DNA of 7,395 nt from an uncultured Clostridium sp. (GTDB taxonomy: Bacteria > Bacillota > Clostridia > Lachnospirales > Lachnospiraceae). The notes beneath the pieces are model-generated. The model was not told the DNA's origin, ran no database searches, and worked only from the letters and a program-made list of their open reading frames with translations. Within the stretch, counting starts at the first letter, position 1. Each line of letters begins with the position of its first letter. Positions 1 through 5,256 of this stretch are shown piece by piece. Location: the NCBI GenBank assembly GCA_900553925.1, contig USFH01000109.1:1-7395 (forward strand). Reading direction: 5' to 3'. Made by a program: the position numbers and the translations under genes.

Positions 1-12
1 GGTGAAGAGTAA
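1..12 (+). CDS. rpoA: 3' end of RNA polymerase alpha subunit (rpoA), partial
   Basis: Only the last codons are in the window: frame 1 reads Gly-Glu-Glu then TAA. An acidic tail ending just upstream of rplQ is what rpoA looks like in many Firmicutes, and rpoA is the normal upstream neighbour of rplQ. Three codons cannot identify a protein, so this call rests almost wholly on gene order. Confidence 0.45.
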   Translation, partial: GEE

Positions 13-26
13 AAAATAAGCACATA

Positions 27-80
27 GGTGGTCTTAGGGAATCCTCCCGCGAGCGGGTCCCTCCCTAAGACATGTCCACC
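27..80 (+). promoter_or_regulatory. Long hairpin in the rpoA-rplQ intergenic region
   Basis: A perfect 10-bp stem pairs GTCTTAGGGA (31-40) with TCCCTAAGAC (62-71). It is extended outward by GGTG (27-30) with CACC (77-80) across a bulge, and capped inside by CCCG (46-49) with CGGG (54-57) around a CGAG loop. No T-run follows, so it is not a typical intrinsic terminator. It may be an mRNA processing or stability element, or a ribosomal-protein autoregulatory site; the sequence alone does not decide. A second, small hairpin, ACCC-GAAA-GGGT (111-122), lies directly before the rplQ ribosome binding site. Confidence 0.6.
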
Positions 81-138
81 AAAGCTGAAGGATTAGTAAG
101 CATGGTGAAGACCCGAAAGGGTAAGGAGGAAAATTAAA

Positions 139-675
139 ATGGCAATGTATAGAAAACTTGGTAAAAAGTCTGATCAGAGAATCGCATTACTTCGTAATCA
201 GGTAACACAGCTTCTCTATCATGGAAAGATTGAGACAACAGAGGCTAGAGCGAAGGAAGTTCGTAAGATCGCTGAGCACCTTATCACACTGGCTGTTAAG
301 GAGAAGGATAACTTCGACGAGATCAAGGTAACAGCTAAGGTTGCTAAGAAGGACAAAGATGGCAAGCGTATCAAGGAAGTTGTAGATGGTAAGAAGGTTA
401 CACAGTACGACGAAGTTGAGAAGACAGTTAAGAAGGATCAGCCTTCTAGACTGCACGCTAGACGTCAGATGCTTAAGGTTCTCTACCCGGTAGTTGAGGT
501 TCCTACAGATGCTGCAGGAAAGAAAGCTGCTACAAAGAAGGTAGACCTTACATCTAAGCTCTTCGACGAGTATGCTGCAAAGTATGCTAACCGCAAGGGT
601 GGTTACACACGTATCGTTAAGATTGGCGAGCGTCGTGGTGACGGTGCTATGAAGGTTATTCTTGAGTTAGTTTAA
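139..675 (+). CDS. rplQ: 50S ribosomal protein L17 (elongated form)
   Basis: L17 is a structural protein of the large ribosomal subunit near the peptide exit tunnel. The 178-residue product begins with the family's Y-R-K-L-G signature (residues 4-8), continues with TTEARAKEVR (33-42) and LHARRQ (105-110), and ends with GGYTRI (154-159), ERRGD (164-168) and a terminal ILELV, all hallmarks of bacterial L17. It is much longer than the usual 115-130 residues because of a Lys/Asp/Glu-rich insertion at about 53-102, between the first helical region and LHARRQ, plus a shorter Ala/Lys stretch at 123-135. The start at 139 has a strong AAGGAGG (123-129) nine bases upstream; an in-frame ATG at 145 is less well placed. 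Codon use is biased to AAG, GTT and CTT as in highly expressed genes, unlike the downstream accessory genes. It is probably co-transcribed with rpoA and is closed by the terminator at 691-723. Confidence 0.97.
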   Translation: MAMYRKLGKKSDQRIALLRNQVTQLLYHGKIETTEARAKEVRKIAEHLITLAVKEKDNFDEIKVTAKVAKKDKDGKRIKEVVDGKKVTQYDEVEKTVKKDQPSRLHARRQMLKVLYPVVEVPTDAAGKKAATKKVDLTSKLFDEYAAKYANRKGGYTRIVKIGERRGDGAMKVILELV

Positions 676-690
676 TCTATATAAAACCAG

Positions 691-723
691 ACGGGTTGTC
701 GAAAGGCAGCCCGTTTATTTTTT
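691..723 (+). terminator. Intrinsic terminator after rplQ
   Basis: A 10-bp stem with two G-U pairs joins ACGGGTTGTC (691-700) and GGCAGCCCGT (705-714) through a GAAA tetraloop, and is followed by a T-rich run to 723. It lies 16 bases past the rplQ stop and should end the rpoA-rplQ transcript. The next gene starts only 15 bases after it. Confidence 0.92.
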
Positions 724-737
724 CATGGAGAATTACT

Positions 738-1571
738 ATGACAAAGAAAATTGGAATTGTTTGTTGCTCGGATGGAATCAAGCGGATATACGAAAATGAG
801 ATAGAGGAATTGCATCGGACGCTGGCGGATATGGGAATTGAGAGTGTGTTCAGCCCGTTTCTGTATGCGCGTGACGGCGTGGCGAGCGGAACCGCAGAGG
901 AACGTGCGAAGGCAGTGATGGATTTTTATAAGGATGATACGATTGACGCAATCTGCGACATATCCGGTGGGGATATCGCGAATGGAATCCTGCCGTATCT
1001 GGATTACAGTGTGATTGCGAAGACGAACAAACAGTTCTGGGGATACAGTGACCTGACGACCGTATTGAATGCGATCTATACGAAGACCGGGCAGACAGGT
1101 GTGTTGTATCAGATACGAAATGTGCTCTACAACGAGCGGGAACAACAGATGGCGGATGTACAGAATGTCCTGTGCGATGATGGTGATGCACTGTACCGGA
1201 TTGATTATCATTATGTACAGGGAACGGAGATGCATGGAATCGTTGTCGGCGGAAATATCCGTTGTTTCTTAAAGCTGTCTGGGACGGCATATATGCCGGA
1301 TCTGCATGGGAAGATTCTGCTTCTGGAGAGCCGATCCGGGACAGTGGCGCGCATGGAAACCTATCTGAGTCAGTTGCAGCAGATTGGTGCATTTGAGCAG
1401 ATTGCGGGCATCCTGCTTGGAACATTTACGGAGATGGAAGCAAAGCAGTGTACGCCGGATATCGTGCAGCTTGTGAAGCGGTACGCAGGAGAAAACATGC
1501 CAATTGCGGTTACGGGACAGATTGGACATGGGACGGATGCAAAAGGAATCGTGATCGGTGCAGAATTGTAA
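738..1571 (+). CDS. Peptidase family S66 (LD-carboxypeptidase / MccF-like) protein
   Basis: S66 serine peptidases remove the terminal D-Ala from murein tetrapeptides during cell-wall recycling (LdcA), or cleave aminoacyl-nucleotide antibiotics of the microcin C type (MccF). The 277-residue product has the family's fold marks: an ISGGD turn (75-79), LPYLDY (85-90), then GYSD (102-105), whose Ser104 aligns with the nucleophile-elbow serine of E. coli LdcA (GHSD). The rest of the triad is also visible: Glu197 in LLLES and His264 in QIGHG near the end. There is no signal peptide, so the protein should be cytoplasmic. I chose the ATG at 738 because GGAG (727-730) sits seven bases upstream; the TTG at 696 in the same frame is inside the rplQ terminator stem. 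No promoter is evident between terminator and start, so expression may depend on read-through. The length is slightly below the 300-345 residues of LdcA and MccF. The substrate cannot be assigned. Confidence 0.88.
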   Translation: MTKKIGIVCCSDGIKRIYENEIEELHRTLADMGIESVFSPFLYARDGVASGTAEERAKAVMDFYKDDTIDAICDISGGDIANGILPYLDYSVIAKTNKQFWGYSDLTTVLNAIYTKTGQTGVLYQIRNVLYNEREQQMADVQNVLCDDGDALYRIDYHYVQGTEMHGIVVGGNIRCFLKLSGTAYMPDLHGKILLLESRSGTVARMETYLSQLQQIGAFEQIAGILLGTFTEMEAKQCTPDIVQLVKRYAGENMPIAVTGQIGHGTDAKGIVIGAEL

Positions 1572-1601
1572 TTTTTTGTTGTGCATTTTATGGAAATACG
1601 T

Positions 1602-1630
1602 TTGCCTTACTGCGCATATGATGATATGAT
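1602..1630 (+). promoter_or_regulatory. Sigma-A type promoter for the pilin-like gene
   Basis: TTGCCT (1602-1607) and TATGAT (1625-1630) are separated by 17 bases. Transcription would start near 1637, giving a leader of about 33 nt. This makes the pilin-like gene an independent transcription unit. Confidence 0.7.
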
Positions 1631-1669
1631 GGTTTTAGTTTTACAAGTTCGGTATTGCGGGGTAGGGAT

Positions 1670-2299
1670 ATGAAGAAGAGAAGAGACATTTCAGAAAATG
1701 CAGGCTTTACACTGGTAGAGCTGATTATTGTAATCGCGATTATGGCGGTGCTGGCAGGAACGATCGGGTTGCTTGTGATCCGGTATATCAAGAAAGCCAG
1801 AGCATCGAATGCGACGGAAGAATTGCGGACGATCGTGCAGGCGGTTGAGACAGGTCTGATCTCGGATTATGCGGAAGAGCATGAGATGAATCTGAACAAG
1901 ATGTATACGGATTCTACCGGTAGGACAGTGCCTTGCGGGGTGCTGACGAATTACATGATCAGCCGTGCGCAGAATCAGAGTAAGAATGGTGTTACTGCAG
2001 CGAATGAACTGGAGTATTATTTCGCTGAGAAGGTATTAGAGGAGTTGGATGCTAAGAACGGCAGTGAGTATAAGTTCTTCAATTTCAATGGAGACGAGGA
2101 CGAACCGTTAAGCATGAACTGTGACGACTTCTACGGACAGTTCGGTTGTCCGGGTGTGATCGTTGTGTACGGTGGCGAAGGTAAGGTATTGTTTGCACAG
2201 TATTATAATTCCGGATGTCTGATTCAGTATGAGGCAGGCGAAGGTTATACCTATCTGGATGATACGACGGAATTCGTAGGGAGTACAACGATTCAATAG
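1670..2299 (+). CDS. Type IV pilin-like prepilin protein (N-terminal methylation motif)
   Basis: This is a class III-signal secreted or membrane protein of the type IV pilin/pseudopilin group, 209 residues long. The N-terminus is a short basic leader (KKRR, residues 2-5), then AG followed by FTLVELIIVIAIMAVLAG. The predicted prepilin peptidase cleavage is after Gly12, leaving Phe13 as mature residue 1 and Glu17 as the conserved Glu5. One hydrophobic helix (about 15-38) would anchor it in the membrane or pack it in a filament core, followed by an amphipathic helix (about 40-66) and a globular domain. The domain holds four cysteines (89, 151, 160, 183), enough for two disulfides, and an acidic NGDEDEP patch (140-146). 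The ATG at 1670 puts the leader at the usual length; G-rich sequence at 1657-1667 could serve as ribosome binding site, though spacing is not ideal. A TTG at 1655 would add five residues. No prepilin peptidase, assembly ATPase or other pilin gene is nearby, so the filament or complex it joins is unknown. Confidence 0.87.
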   Translation: MKKRRDISENAGFTLVELIIVIAIMAVLAGTIGLLVIRYIKKARASNATEELRTIVQAVETGLISDYAEEHEMNLNKMYTDSTGRTVPCGVLTNYMISRAQNQSKNGVTAANELEYYFAEKVLEELDAKNGSEYKFFNFNGDEDEPLSMNCDDFYGQFGCPGVIVVYGGEGKVLFAQYYNSGCLIQYEAGEGYTYLDDTTEFVGSTTIQ

Positions 2300-2364
2300 A
2301 ATGGTTTGACCGAATCTGCCGATACAGGCGATGTATAATTGATGAGAATATATGAATATAAAAG

Positions 2365-2404
2365 AAAAAGGATTGACTGTATAGATACAGCTAATCCTTT
2401 TTTT
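2365..2404. terminator. Bidirectional intrinsic terminator between convergent genes
   Basis: An A-run (2365-2369), a stem pairing AGGATT plus CTGTA (2369-2374 and 2377-2381) with TACAG plus AATCCT (2386-2390 and 2393-2398), and a run of seven T (2398-2404) form a hairpin with a single A-C mismatch. Because an A-run lies on one side and a T-run on the other, it can end transcription of the pilin-like gene on + and of the gene at 2468-3010 on -. The 168 bases between those genes hold nothing else I can support. Confidence 0.9.
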
Positions 2405-2467
2405 ATCCGTTATGTGAGACTGCATTGGCTGCCAATCAGACCGGCATATGGAATATCTGACGCGGGT

Positions 2468-3010
2468 CTAAGGCTCCATAGATTTCGCGTCAACCATCTG
2501 GACAGCTCCGGCGAAGTTCCCATGGAAATAGTTCGCGATTTCATCGGAATATCCATATACAATTCCTTTTCTGTAAGGAAATAACAGGTTCTGCAGTTGG
2601 GCGACCGCTTCGTCCAGCGGTGCTTTCTTGGAGAAACCACCGGTTGTGATCTGCCCGAGTGAATAAGTTCCGCCATCTCGTGCAAGCAGGTATAAGGTAT
2701 GAAATTTGCTTGTCGGAATAAAATTCATCGTCTGTTTAACCACATTTCCATAGATCCACATGATATCGCGAATCGGAATCACGCGCACCGTCTTCGCCTC
2801 ATAGACGAGAATTGCTGTCGGTGTTGCTACGAATGAGAACGCTTCCACACCGTATGGAATCTGCTGGTCAAGCATTGCAATCTCCTGTGGCGAAAGCAAA
2901 TTCCATGACGCTTCAGCGGCTGCGTATTTTTTCTTGTTAAATGCAGTCTGCTTGATACCGCCCCAGGCAGTAATCCGTGCGTTAATGTTTGGAAAATTTG
3001 AAAAATCCAT
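2468..3010 (-). CDS. Conserved-looking hypothetical protein, possible PH-like beta domain
   Basis: I do not recognise this 180-residue protein. It has no signal peptide and no clear membrane span, so it is probably cytoplasmic. Residues 56-121 alternate hydrophobic and polar residues in short strands (FSFVATPTAILVYEAKTVRV, then RDIMWIYG, NFIP and HTLYLLARDGGTYSLG). That pattern resembles bacterial PH-like or GRAM-like beta-sandwich domains; this is inference from pattern only. A helical stretch follows (about 133-145, ending in LLFPYRKG), then a Gly/Tyr-rich tail. The start is well supported: GGGAGGG lies five bases upstream of the ATG on this strand. It has its own promoter (3116-3143) and shares the bidirectional terminator at 2365-2404. 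It is convergent with the pilin-like gene and divergent from ecfA. No metal site, catalytic motif or nucleotide-binding loop is visible. Confidence 0.85.
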   Translation of the reverse strand: MDFSNFPNINARITAWGGIKQTAFNKKKYAAAEASWNLLSPQEIAMLDQQIPYGVEAFSFVATPTAILVYEAKTVRVIPIRDIMWIYGNVVKQTMNFIPTSKFHTLYLLARDGGTYSLGQITTGGFSKKAPLDEAVAQLQNLLFPYRKGIVYGYSDEIANYFHGNFAGAVQMVDAKSMEP

Positions 3011-3038
3011 ATGTACCCTCCCAATGTGTAAAGAATAT

Positions 3039-3070
3039 AGTTCAGATCATCTTGACAAATAATCTGAACT
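3039..3070 (-). promoter_or_regulatory. Inverted repeat in the leader of the reverse-strand gene
   Basis: A perfect 9-bp inverted repeat, AGTTCAGAT (3039-3047) and ATCTGAACT (3062-3070), is separated by 14 bases. It falls in the predicted 5' untranslated region of the gene ending at 2468, about 28 bases before its start codon. It could be an RNA hairpin or a binding site for a dimeric regulator. There is no T-run after it on either strand, so it is not a terminator. Confidence 0.5.
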
Positions 3071-3115
3071 TGTTGTTATTTCCTACATTTTACAGATAAT
3101 GTCAAAATCATATAA

Positions 3116-3143
3116 ATTATAGCATAGAAGAGACAAAAATCAA
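3116..3143 (-). promoter_or_regulatory. Extended -10 promoter for the reverse-strand gene
   Basis: Read on the minus strand, TTGATT (3143-3138) is followed after 16 bases by TATAAT (3121-3116), preceded by TGC to give the extended -10 form TGCTATAAT. The start of transcription would be near 3109, leaving a leader of about 98 nt that contains the inverted repeat at 3039-3070. Confidence 0.65.
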
Positions 3144-3228
3144 TCTTAAATGATGAAAATATTCTGCTATGGTAGTATGGATATACAAATATATTTTTTG
3201 AATATTTTATATTTCTTTTGAGAAAAAA

Positions 3229-3258
3229 TTGCGGGATATGCAGAAAAAATGGTATAGT
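3229..3258 (+). promoter_or_regulatory. Promoter of the ecf genes
   Basis: TTGCGG (3229-3234), an 18-base spacer and TATAGT (3253-3258) preceded by TGG form an extended -10 promoter. Transcription would begin near 3265, about 55 nt before the ecfA start. The surrounding DNA (3085-3260) is strongly A+T rich, as expected of a divergent promoter region. Confidence 0.62.
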
Positions 3259-3283
3259 AATGGATATGTTATAAGGCAGACAG

Positions 3284-3306
3284 CCTGAACTGAAAAGTTA
3301 GTCAGG
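3284..3306 (+). promoter_or_regulatory. Leader hairpin overlapping the ecfA ribosome binding site
   Basis: CCTGA (3284-3288) pairs with TCAGG (3302-3306), and ACT (3289-3291) with AGT (3296-3298), around a GAAA loop with a three-base bulge. The AGG of the only visible ribosome binding site, AGGA at 3304-3307, lies in the 3' arm. The site is also far from the ATG (12 bases), so translation initiation could be weak or regulated. Confidence 0.4.
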
Positions 3307-3319
3307 AACATAGAATAAT

Positions 3320-5227
3320 ATGATTAAAATCAGAGATCTTACATTTGAATATTTTGACCGGGATGAAGAAGGAAATCTGACCGAGATGGTAAATGCCATC
3401 CGTGGGATTAATTTTGATGCGGATGAGGGGGAATTTATCGTTGTAGCGGGGGTGAATGGCAGCGGGAAGAGCACATTTGCCAAGATCTTAAACCGGTTGT
3501 TGTTGCCGATTGAAGGTACGGTCCTGATTGGCGGACTTGATGCGATGCAGGAGGAAAATATCATTCCGATCCGTAAGATGGTTGGCATGGTGTTCCAGAA
3601 TCCTGACGATCAGTTGATCGGAAGTGTTGTGGAAGAGGATGTTGCTTTCGGCGCGGAGAATATCGGCGTGCCACACAAGGAACTGGTGAAGCGGGTGGAG
3701 AATGCACTTGCACAGGTAGGTCTTGCGGCATCGATGCGGATCGAGGAATTGTCCGGCGGTGGAAAGCAGAAGGTGGCGATTGCAGGGATACTTGCGATGA
3801 AGCCGCGATGTATCGTGCTCGATGAGGCGACCAGCATGCTTGATCCGATATCCAGACGGGATGTGCTGCGGTTGATGAAGGAACTGCAGAAGCAGGGAAT
3901 CACGATCATTCTGATCACGCATCTGATGGAGGAGCTTCTGCTGGCGGACCGGATCTATGTGATGCATCAGGGCAGGCTCGCCATGAAGGGCAGCCGGGAA
4001 GCGATTTTTTCACAACCGGAGAAGCTGCGGGAGTTTGGCCTGGAATTGCCGATGACCGTGCAGCTGGCACATGCTTTAGTGAAGTGCGGGTGTGTGCGGA
4101 CGAAGAATTTGTTCTCACTTGAGGCAATTGCGGATCGTATATACAAGGAACATCCGTATGCATTTCTGAAGGAGAAGACGATGGAACCTGCACCGGCAGG
4201 GAAGAAAGCGAAAGCATCGGCACAGGCGATTGTATTTCAACAGGTGAAGTTGTCATATGGGAAGAAGCCGATACTGACCGATGTTTCCTGCTCAATCGAG
4301 AAGGGCAGCTATACAGCAATCATCGGACCATCCGGAGCTGGCAAATCAACGCTTCTGCAGATGATTCCGGCACTCATTTCACCGACGGATGGAAGCATCT
4401 ATGTGGATGGAGTGGAAGTGACGGATGCTTCGGCAGATATTACGGCACTGCGTAAGAAAATCGGGTTTATCTTCCAGTATCCGGAGCAGCAGTTATTTGC
4501 AAAAAATGTATACGAAGATGTAGTGTTTGGACCGCGGAATGTTGGTATTAGCGAGGTCGAAGCGGAGAAGCGGGCGTATGAGGCGATTCAGTTTGTCGGA
4601 CTGCCGCAGGATGTCTATGATCTGCCGATGGATAAGCTGTCGGGCGGACAGAAACGGCGTGTGGCATTAGCGGGCGTAATCGCGATGCAGCCGGATTATC
4701 TGATCTTGGATGAACCGCTGGCAGGGCTTGATCCGGTTGGAAAGAAAAAGATGCTGGAGATCCTGCGTGCATTACACCGTGATGCAGGGATTACAGTCGT
4801 TGTGGTCAGTCACGATGCGGATGCGGTCGTGGAGGACGCAGAGCAGGTGCTCTATCTGAAGGATGGAAGAATCGTGGAGCAGGGTGCACCTACGGATATA
4901 TTCTACCGGTTATGGCTGCGGGAGATGGAACATGTGACGCGGGATGATCCCTCGGGGCTGACGGGCGGACAGTCGTTAGAGAAAAACGTAGGACAGTCGG
5001 CTGCCGGACAGACAGGGGACAAAAACGCAGGACAGTTGGTTCACGGGCAGACAGGAGACAGGAGCACCCGGAAGTCAGCCGGAGAAGTACTCTCCGAAGC
5101 ACTCTGTGAGCTTCCGGTCTGCATGCAGCTACTCATCCGCCTGCGTATCATGGGACTTCCGGTATCGTGTAAGCATACACAGCCTGCGGAGACCGTGCAG
5201 GCAATCGTGGATGCGGTTGGAAGATAA
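3320..5227 (+). CDS. Fused EcfA1-EcfA2: energy-coupling factor transporter ATPase pair in one chain
   Basis: This cytoplasmic ABC ATPase powers ECF importers for vitamins and metals together with EcfT and exchangeable S-components. Most relatives use two separate ATPases of about 280 residues; here both are in one 635-residue chain. The first half (1-285) has Walker A GVNGSGKST (44-52), Q-loop Gln93, Walker B IVLDEA with Glu169, SMLD (172-175) and switch His201; its DEATSMLD wording is EcfA1-like. Its signature reads LSGGG (144-148), with Gly replacing the usual Gln. A linker (about 286-302, Lys/Ala-rich) leads to the second half: Walker A GPSGAGKST (336-344), Gln386, LSGGQKRR (440-447), LILDEP with Glu465, and His498, an EcfA2-like set. 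After position 538 comes an unusual Gly/Gln/Asp-rich insert with two 13-residue repeats (556-581), and then the normal EcfA C-terminus (LPVCMQLLIRLRIMGLPV onward). The start matches the family's MIKI-type N-terminus. ecfT follows 29 bases later. Confidence 0.93.
   Translation: MIKIRDLTFEYFDRDEEGNLTEMVNAIRGINFDADEGEFIVVAGVNGSGKSTFAKILNRLLLPIEGTVLIGGLDAMQEENIIPIRKMVGMVFQNPDDQLIGSVVEEDVAFGAENIGVPHKELVKRVENALAQVGLAASMRIEELSGGGKQKVAIAGILAMKPRCIVLDEATSMLDPISRRDVLRLMKELQKQGITIILITHLMEELLLADRIYVMHQGRLAMKGSREAIFSQPEKLREFGLELPMTVQLAHALVKCGCVRTKNLFSLEAIADRIYKEHPYAFLKEKTMEPAPAGKKAKASAQAIVFQQVKLSYGKKPILTDVSCSIEKGSYTAIIGPSGAGKSTLLQMIPALISPTDGSIYVDGVEVTDASADITALRKKIGFIFQYPEQQLFAKNVYEDVVFGPRNVGISEVEAEKRAYEAIQFVGLPQDVYDLPMDKLSGGQKRRVALAGVIAMQPDYLILDEPLAGLDPVGKKKMLEILRALHRDAGITVVVVSHDADAVVEDAEQVLYLKDGRIVEQGAPTDIFYRLWLREMEHVTRDDPSGLTGGQSLEKNVGQSAAGQTGDKNAGQLVHGQTGDRSTRKSAGEVLSEALCELPVCMQLLIRLRIMGLPVSCKHTQPAETVQAIVDAVGR
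4985..5062 (+). repeat. Tandem 39-bp (13-residue) repeat, two copies, inside the EcfA fusion
   Basis: Copies at 4985-5023 and 5024-5062 are in frame and encode NVGQSAAGQTGDK and NAGQLVHGQTGDR. A partial, more divergent unit (GGQSLEK, residues 549-555) precedes them. The unit is a whole number of codons, so copy-number change would keep the frame. The repeat lies in the tail between the ATPase core and the C-terminal subdomain of the second half. Confidence 0.85.
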
Positions 5228-5256
5228 TTTCGTAATGTCTAAAAAGAGGTAGGAAC

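Noticed and set aside
696..737. Longer form of the S66 protein starting at TTG 696.
   Set aside because: The extension would be translated from inside the rplQ terminator stem and has no ribosome binding site; the ATG at 738 has GGAG seven bases upstream.
978..980. Ala81 in GGDIAN of the S66 peptidase, where some relatives have Ser, suggesting a lost nucleophile.
   Set aside because: Counting residues in E. coli LdcA puts its catalytic Ser106 in the GHSD motif. The equivalent here is Ser104 in GYSD, which is present with Glu197 and His264, so the triad is intact.
2306..2404. TTGACC (2306-2311) and TATAAT (2334-2339) ahead of the bidirectional terminator, suggesting a ~60-nt small RNA.
   Set aside because: The spacer is 22 bases, too long for a sigma-A promoter, and there is no extended -10. 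Without transcript data this is not supportable.
2339..2584. 81-residue forward reading frame across the terminator and the end of the reverse-strand gene.
   Set aside because: It spans a strong terminator, has no ribosome binding site, and overlaps a well-supported antisense gene.
3094..3107. TTGACA on the minus strand near 3100 as a -35 for the unknown gene.
   Set aside because: No acceptable -10 lies 16-18 bases downstream; the extended -10 promoter at 3116-3143 is much better.
3610..4319. Long reverse-strand reading frames inside the ecfA fusion.
   Set aside because: They are shadows of a gene with strong codon structure and clear ABC motifs; their translations are low-complexity Ser/Arg/His-rich and lack ribosome binding sites.
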